A program made the translations under genes and the position numbers. From positions 2,852,001-2,916,000 of the forward strand of contig OZ176056.1 in assembly GCA_964247055.1 (NCBI GenBank): 64,000 nt of DNA, in the 5' to 3' direction. Under the pieces are notes generated by a model, which saw nothing but the letters and a program-made list of their open reading frames with translations, was not told where the DNA came from and ran no database searches. Below, one piece after another: positions 62,104 through 64,000 of the stretch (within the stretch, counting starts at the first letter, position 1; each line of letters begins with the position of its first letter). This DNA comes from Paragordius varius (Eukaryota > Nematomorpha).

Positions 62104-63525
62104 TTAAAAAAAACAACCATAGTGTGAGACGCGTATCGTCCTTGTTAAGGACTTATTCATAATGAACACAAGCATACTCTGTCAGTATTTTAAGATTTTA
62201 AGACGAGTGATAACGAAAGAGAAAACAGAGAACTTAAGGCCTAGAGAGGGCAACCAATTGTAGTTAGATCAAGCTAATTATCATAATTCCTTCTTATCCA
62301 TCAGCCAGGATAGGGAATTTATAATTAAAATTCACCAATTTTTTGGTGGCCATTTTTATATTTAAGGGTAGGCTAATATTTACGATCTCCATATTATGTT
62401 GTTATTAAATATAAAAATGGCTTTTTCCGCCAAGATTTTTGTGAATTTTAACTAATAAAAATATAAAATTTTGCTGTTAAATTGTACTTGAATGGAAAAT
62501 TAAACTTTTTATAAAGATCTGCTAATGATGAAAGCACAATTATATAATATAGCATGATGTATATTTTTCACAAGGACAACTTAAACCACCTTACTTAAAA
62601 TCCTGCTGTACTATGTTTAGCATGCAATATTTATATAAAAGATATTAGAAAAAAATGTATGGACTACCGAATCTTTTATAATTGTATTAAAATAAATCCG
62701 ACATCCTAATATAGATCAATATTAACAATGAGCTGCTTGTTTCACCGTTTTGAACATATTCTTTACAATGACCCATGTAATGAAATGTAGTTATTTTTAT
62801 ATAATAATCTGCTTTATAGCACAATTCAAAAATATGGCTTTTCACTAAATAAATAAAAAACATTTACCAATTCTAAATATTTTCCAATATATAATTTATA
62901 ATTCCAATAATATGGGTAGTTGTAAAAGGTAACAAAGCTATGAAACGTAAAACTGAAAAGATATTTATTCGGTTTTTTGTGTTTATATATATACTATAGT
63001 GAACATAATTTGCATGATAACAATAAAATTTCGAGTAACAAAGGATATGATATTTACATAGTACAAAAAAATATAAAAATAAGACAATGCAAATCTCACA
63101 AAAGATTATAGTATACAAACAAAATATATATTCATATGTTACAGTATTGCATCTTAAAAATGGGACTGGGGTTTTCAATATGGCTCTTTTACAAAATAAT
63201 TATCAAAAAGTTTAGCAGTGGAAGTATTCTAAAGATTCTCAGATTGTAAAGGAATGATTCAATGAATGTGATGAAAAATAATAAAAAATATTATGAAAAT
63301 GCTCGTTTTTGAGTTTTTATTTCAAATCGCTCAGAGATATACAACTCCCCCAAAATGTCATAGATATAAATACCACCTTTATATTATAGTTTTTTCGACA
63401 AATATATGAATATATAAATCCTAATTCTCTATTAAAAATTAATGCGTTTACATATATGAAATTATGTGAATTGTATATCCAAAATTTTTGTTTAATATTA
63501 GTAATAATTATTTATATACAATTAG

Positions 63526-63582
63526 TTTATTCTGGCTCTGGTACAAAGGACCCTGGTTTCCAATCAAGTTATAAAAGAAAAG
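63526..63582 (+). CDS. Ser-Gly mini-exon 1, downstream gene copy
   Basis: Identical to 5682-5738, phase 1-1, encoding SGSGTKDPGFQSSYKRK. Confidence 0.6.
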
Positions 63583-63720
63583 GTATTATTTTTTGTTAGG
63601 TTTTTGCATTTAAATGAAACAAAAGTTGCGTTTGGATTGCGTTTTTGGTTAAAAAAAAGTTTTATTAAAAAAATAGTGCGATATATGCCTATTATTATTT
63701 TGCTTTCCTCTATAACTTAG

Positions 63721-63768
63721 GTCAAGATGATGGGTCTGGATTACGGCATTCTGGTTATAGGGGAAAAG
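63721..63768 (+). CDS. Ser-Gly mini-exon 2, downstream gene copy
   Basis: Identical to 5876-5923, phase 1-1, encoding QDDGSGLRHSGYRGK. The final exon should follow about 460 bases on, outside the window. Confidence 0.6.
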
Positions 63769-64000
63769 GTATGTTTTTTATATAATTATGTTTTCTAAAA
63801 CTAGAATATGATTTGACTGGCATACAGAAAAGTTAGCATTCAAAGTTCCTTTAAAATCCTTCATAATACTCTAATGATTTACTACTATATCAATAGTTTG
63901 CAGTTTGCTGGAAATCTTTTAGTTTATTGTTTTTAAAATGTGTAAGACATGATTTTTCCTCGTCACATATTATCTTTTAATAAAAAAATAAAAATTGTAG

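Larger units (their letters stand above)
36029..64000 (+). other. Whole Ig/FN3 gene locus, downstream copy (continues past window)
   Basis: Proposed gene: signal-peptide exon (36029 or 38693), Ig (44156), FN3-like (44499), FN3-like (45291), Ig (50588), FN3-like (55249), FN3 (58243), variable FN3-like (58718), Ser-Gly mini-exons (63526 and 63721), then a last exon beyond 64000 (by comparison with 6382). All internal exons are phase 1-1, all on the plus strand, with GT-AG ends, so the joined product is one open frame. It would be a secreted, N-glycosylated modular protein of roughly 600 residues without a membrane anchor. Linking the exons into a single transcript is inference; two genes sharing the cluster is the main alternative. 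Confidence 0.5.
57632..64000 (+). repeat. Second copy of the window's first 6.2 kb (tandem gene duplication)
   Basis: Matches from position 1 onward, with an offset of 57629 bases at the start and about 57845 at the end. The difference is mostly one 227-base insertion near 59001. Introns, MITE, Helitron and three of four shared exons are nearly identical. The left boundary of the duplication cannot be seen because the window starts inside copy 1. Confidence 0.95.

Noticed and set aside
1-64000. CRISPR arrays, rRNA or tRNA genes, bacterial operons
   Set aside because: No regularly spaced repeats with unique spacers, no cloverleaf or rRNA core sequence was noticed, and introns and transposons show this is animal nuclear DNA.

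Overview
The window is very AT-rich nuclear DNA from an animal. The evidence is GT-AG introns, serpin genes with conserved intron positions, immunoglobulin-like (Ig) and fibronectin III-like (FN3) exons, and dense transposons (hAT, mariner, Helitron, LINE, Ty3/Gypsy). I cannot name the species. Small host-like secreted proteins plus serpins would fit a parasitic invertebrate, but that is inference.

Layout. 1-6.5 kb: the 3' end of a gene for a secreted Ig/FN3-like protein (two FN3-like exons, two tiny Ser-Gly exons and a last exon), with introns full of repeats. 6.5-10.6 kb: a hAT-type MITE, an unidentified minus-strand open frame and a mariner copy. 10.6-17 kb: a hAT element holding two later insertions. 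17-25.3 kb: two convergent serpin genes, each with exon-1 frameshifts. 26.2-28.3 kb: a second, uninterrupted copy of the same hAT family, which preserves the empty site for both insertions in the first copy. 30.8-32.9 kb: a decayed LINE. 33-35 kb: a deleted Ty3/Gypsy relic inside a MITE. 34.1-39.4 kb: a 2.6-kb tandem duplication that copies a signal-peptide first exon. 39.6-41.1 kb: another hAT relic. 44.1-64 kb: the body of a second Ig/FN3 gene, with a nearly full-length but broken Ty3/Gypsy element in one intron (45.8-50.4 kb).

The last 6.4 kb (57632-64000) repeats the first 6.2 kb at about 99% by eye, so the window spans about one unit (about 57.6-57.8 kb) of a tandem gene duplication. In the Ig/FN3 gene every internal domain exon enters and leaves in phase 1, so exons can be duplicated, lost or swapped without a frame change. 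There is direct evidence that this happens: a duplicated first exon, a duplicated intron block with an FN3 exon present in one copy and absent from the other, and one FN3-like exon (1096-1344 versus 58718-58957) that is strongly diverged inside otherwise nearly identical duplicates. This rapidly rearranging gene family is the most interesting system here.

All gene models are read by eye. No RNA evidence, alignment program or database was available.
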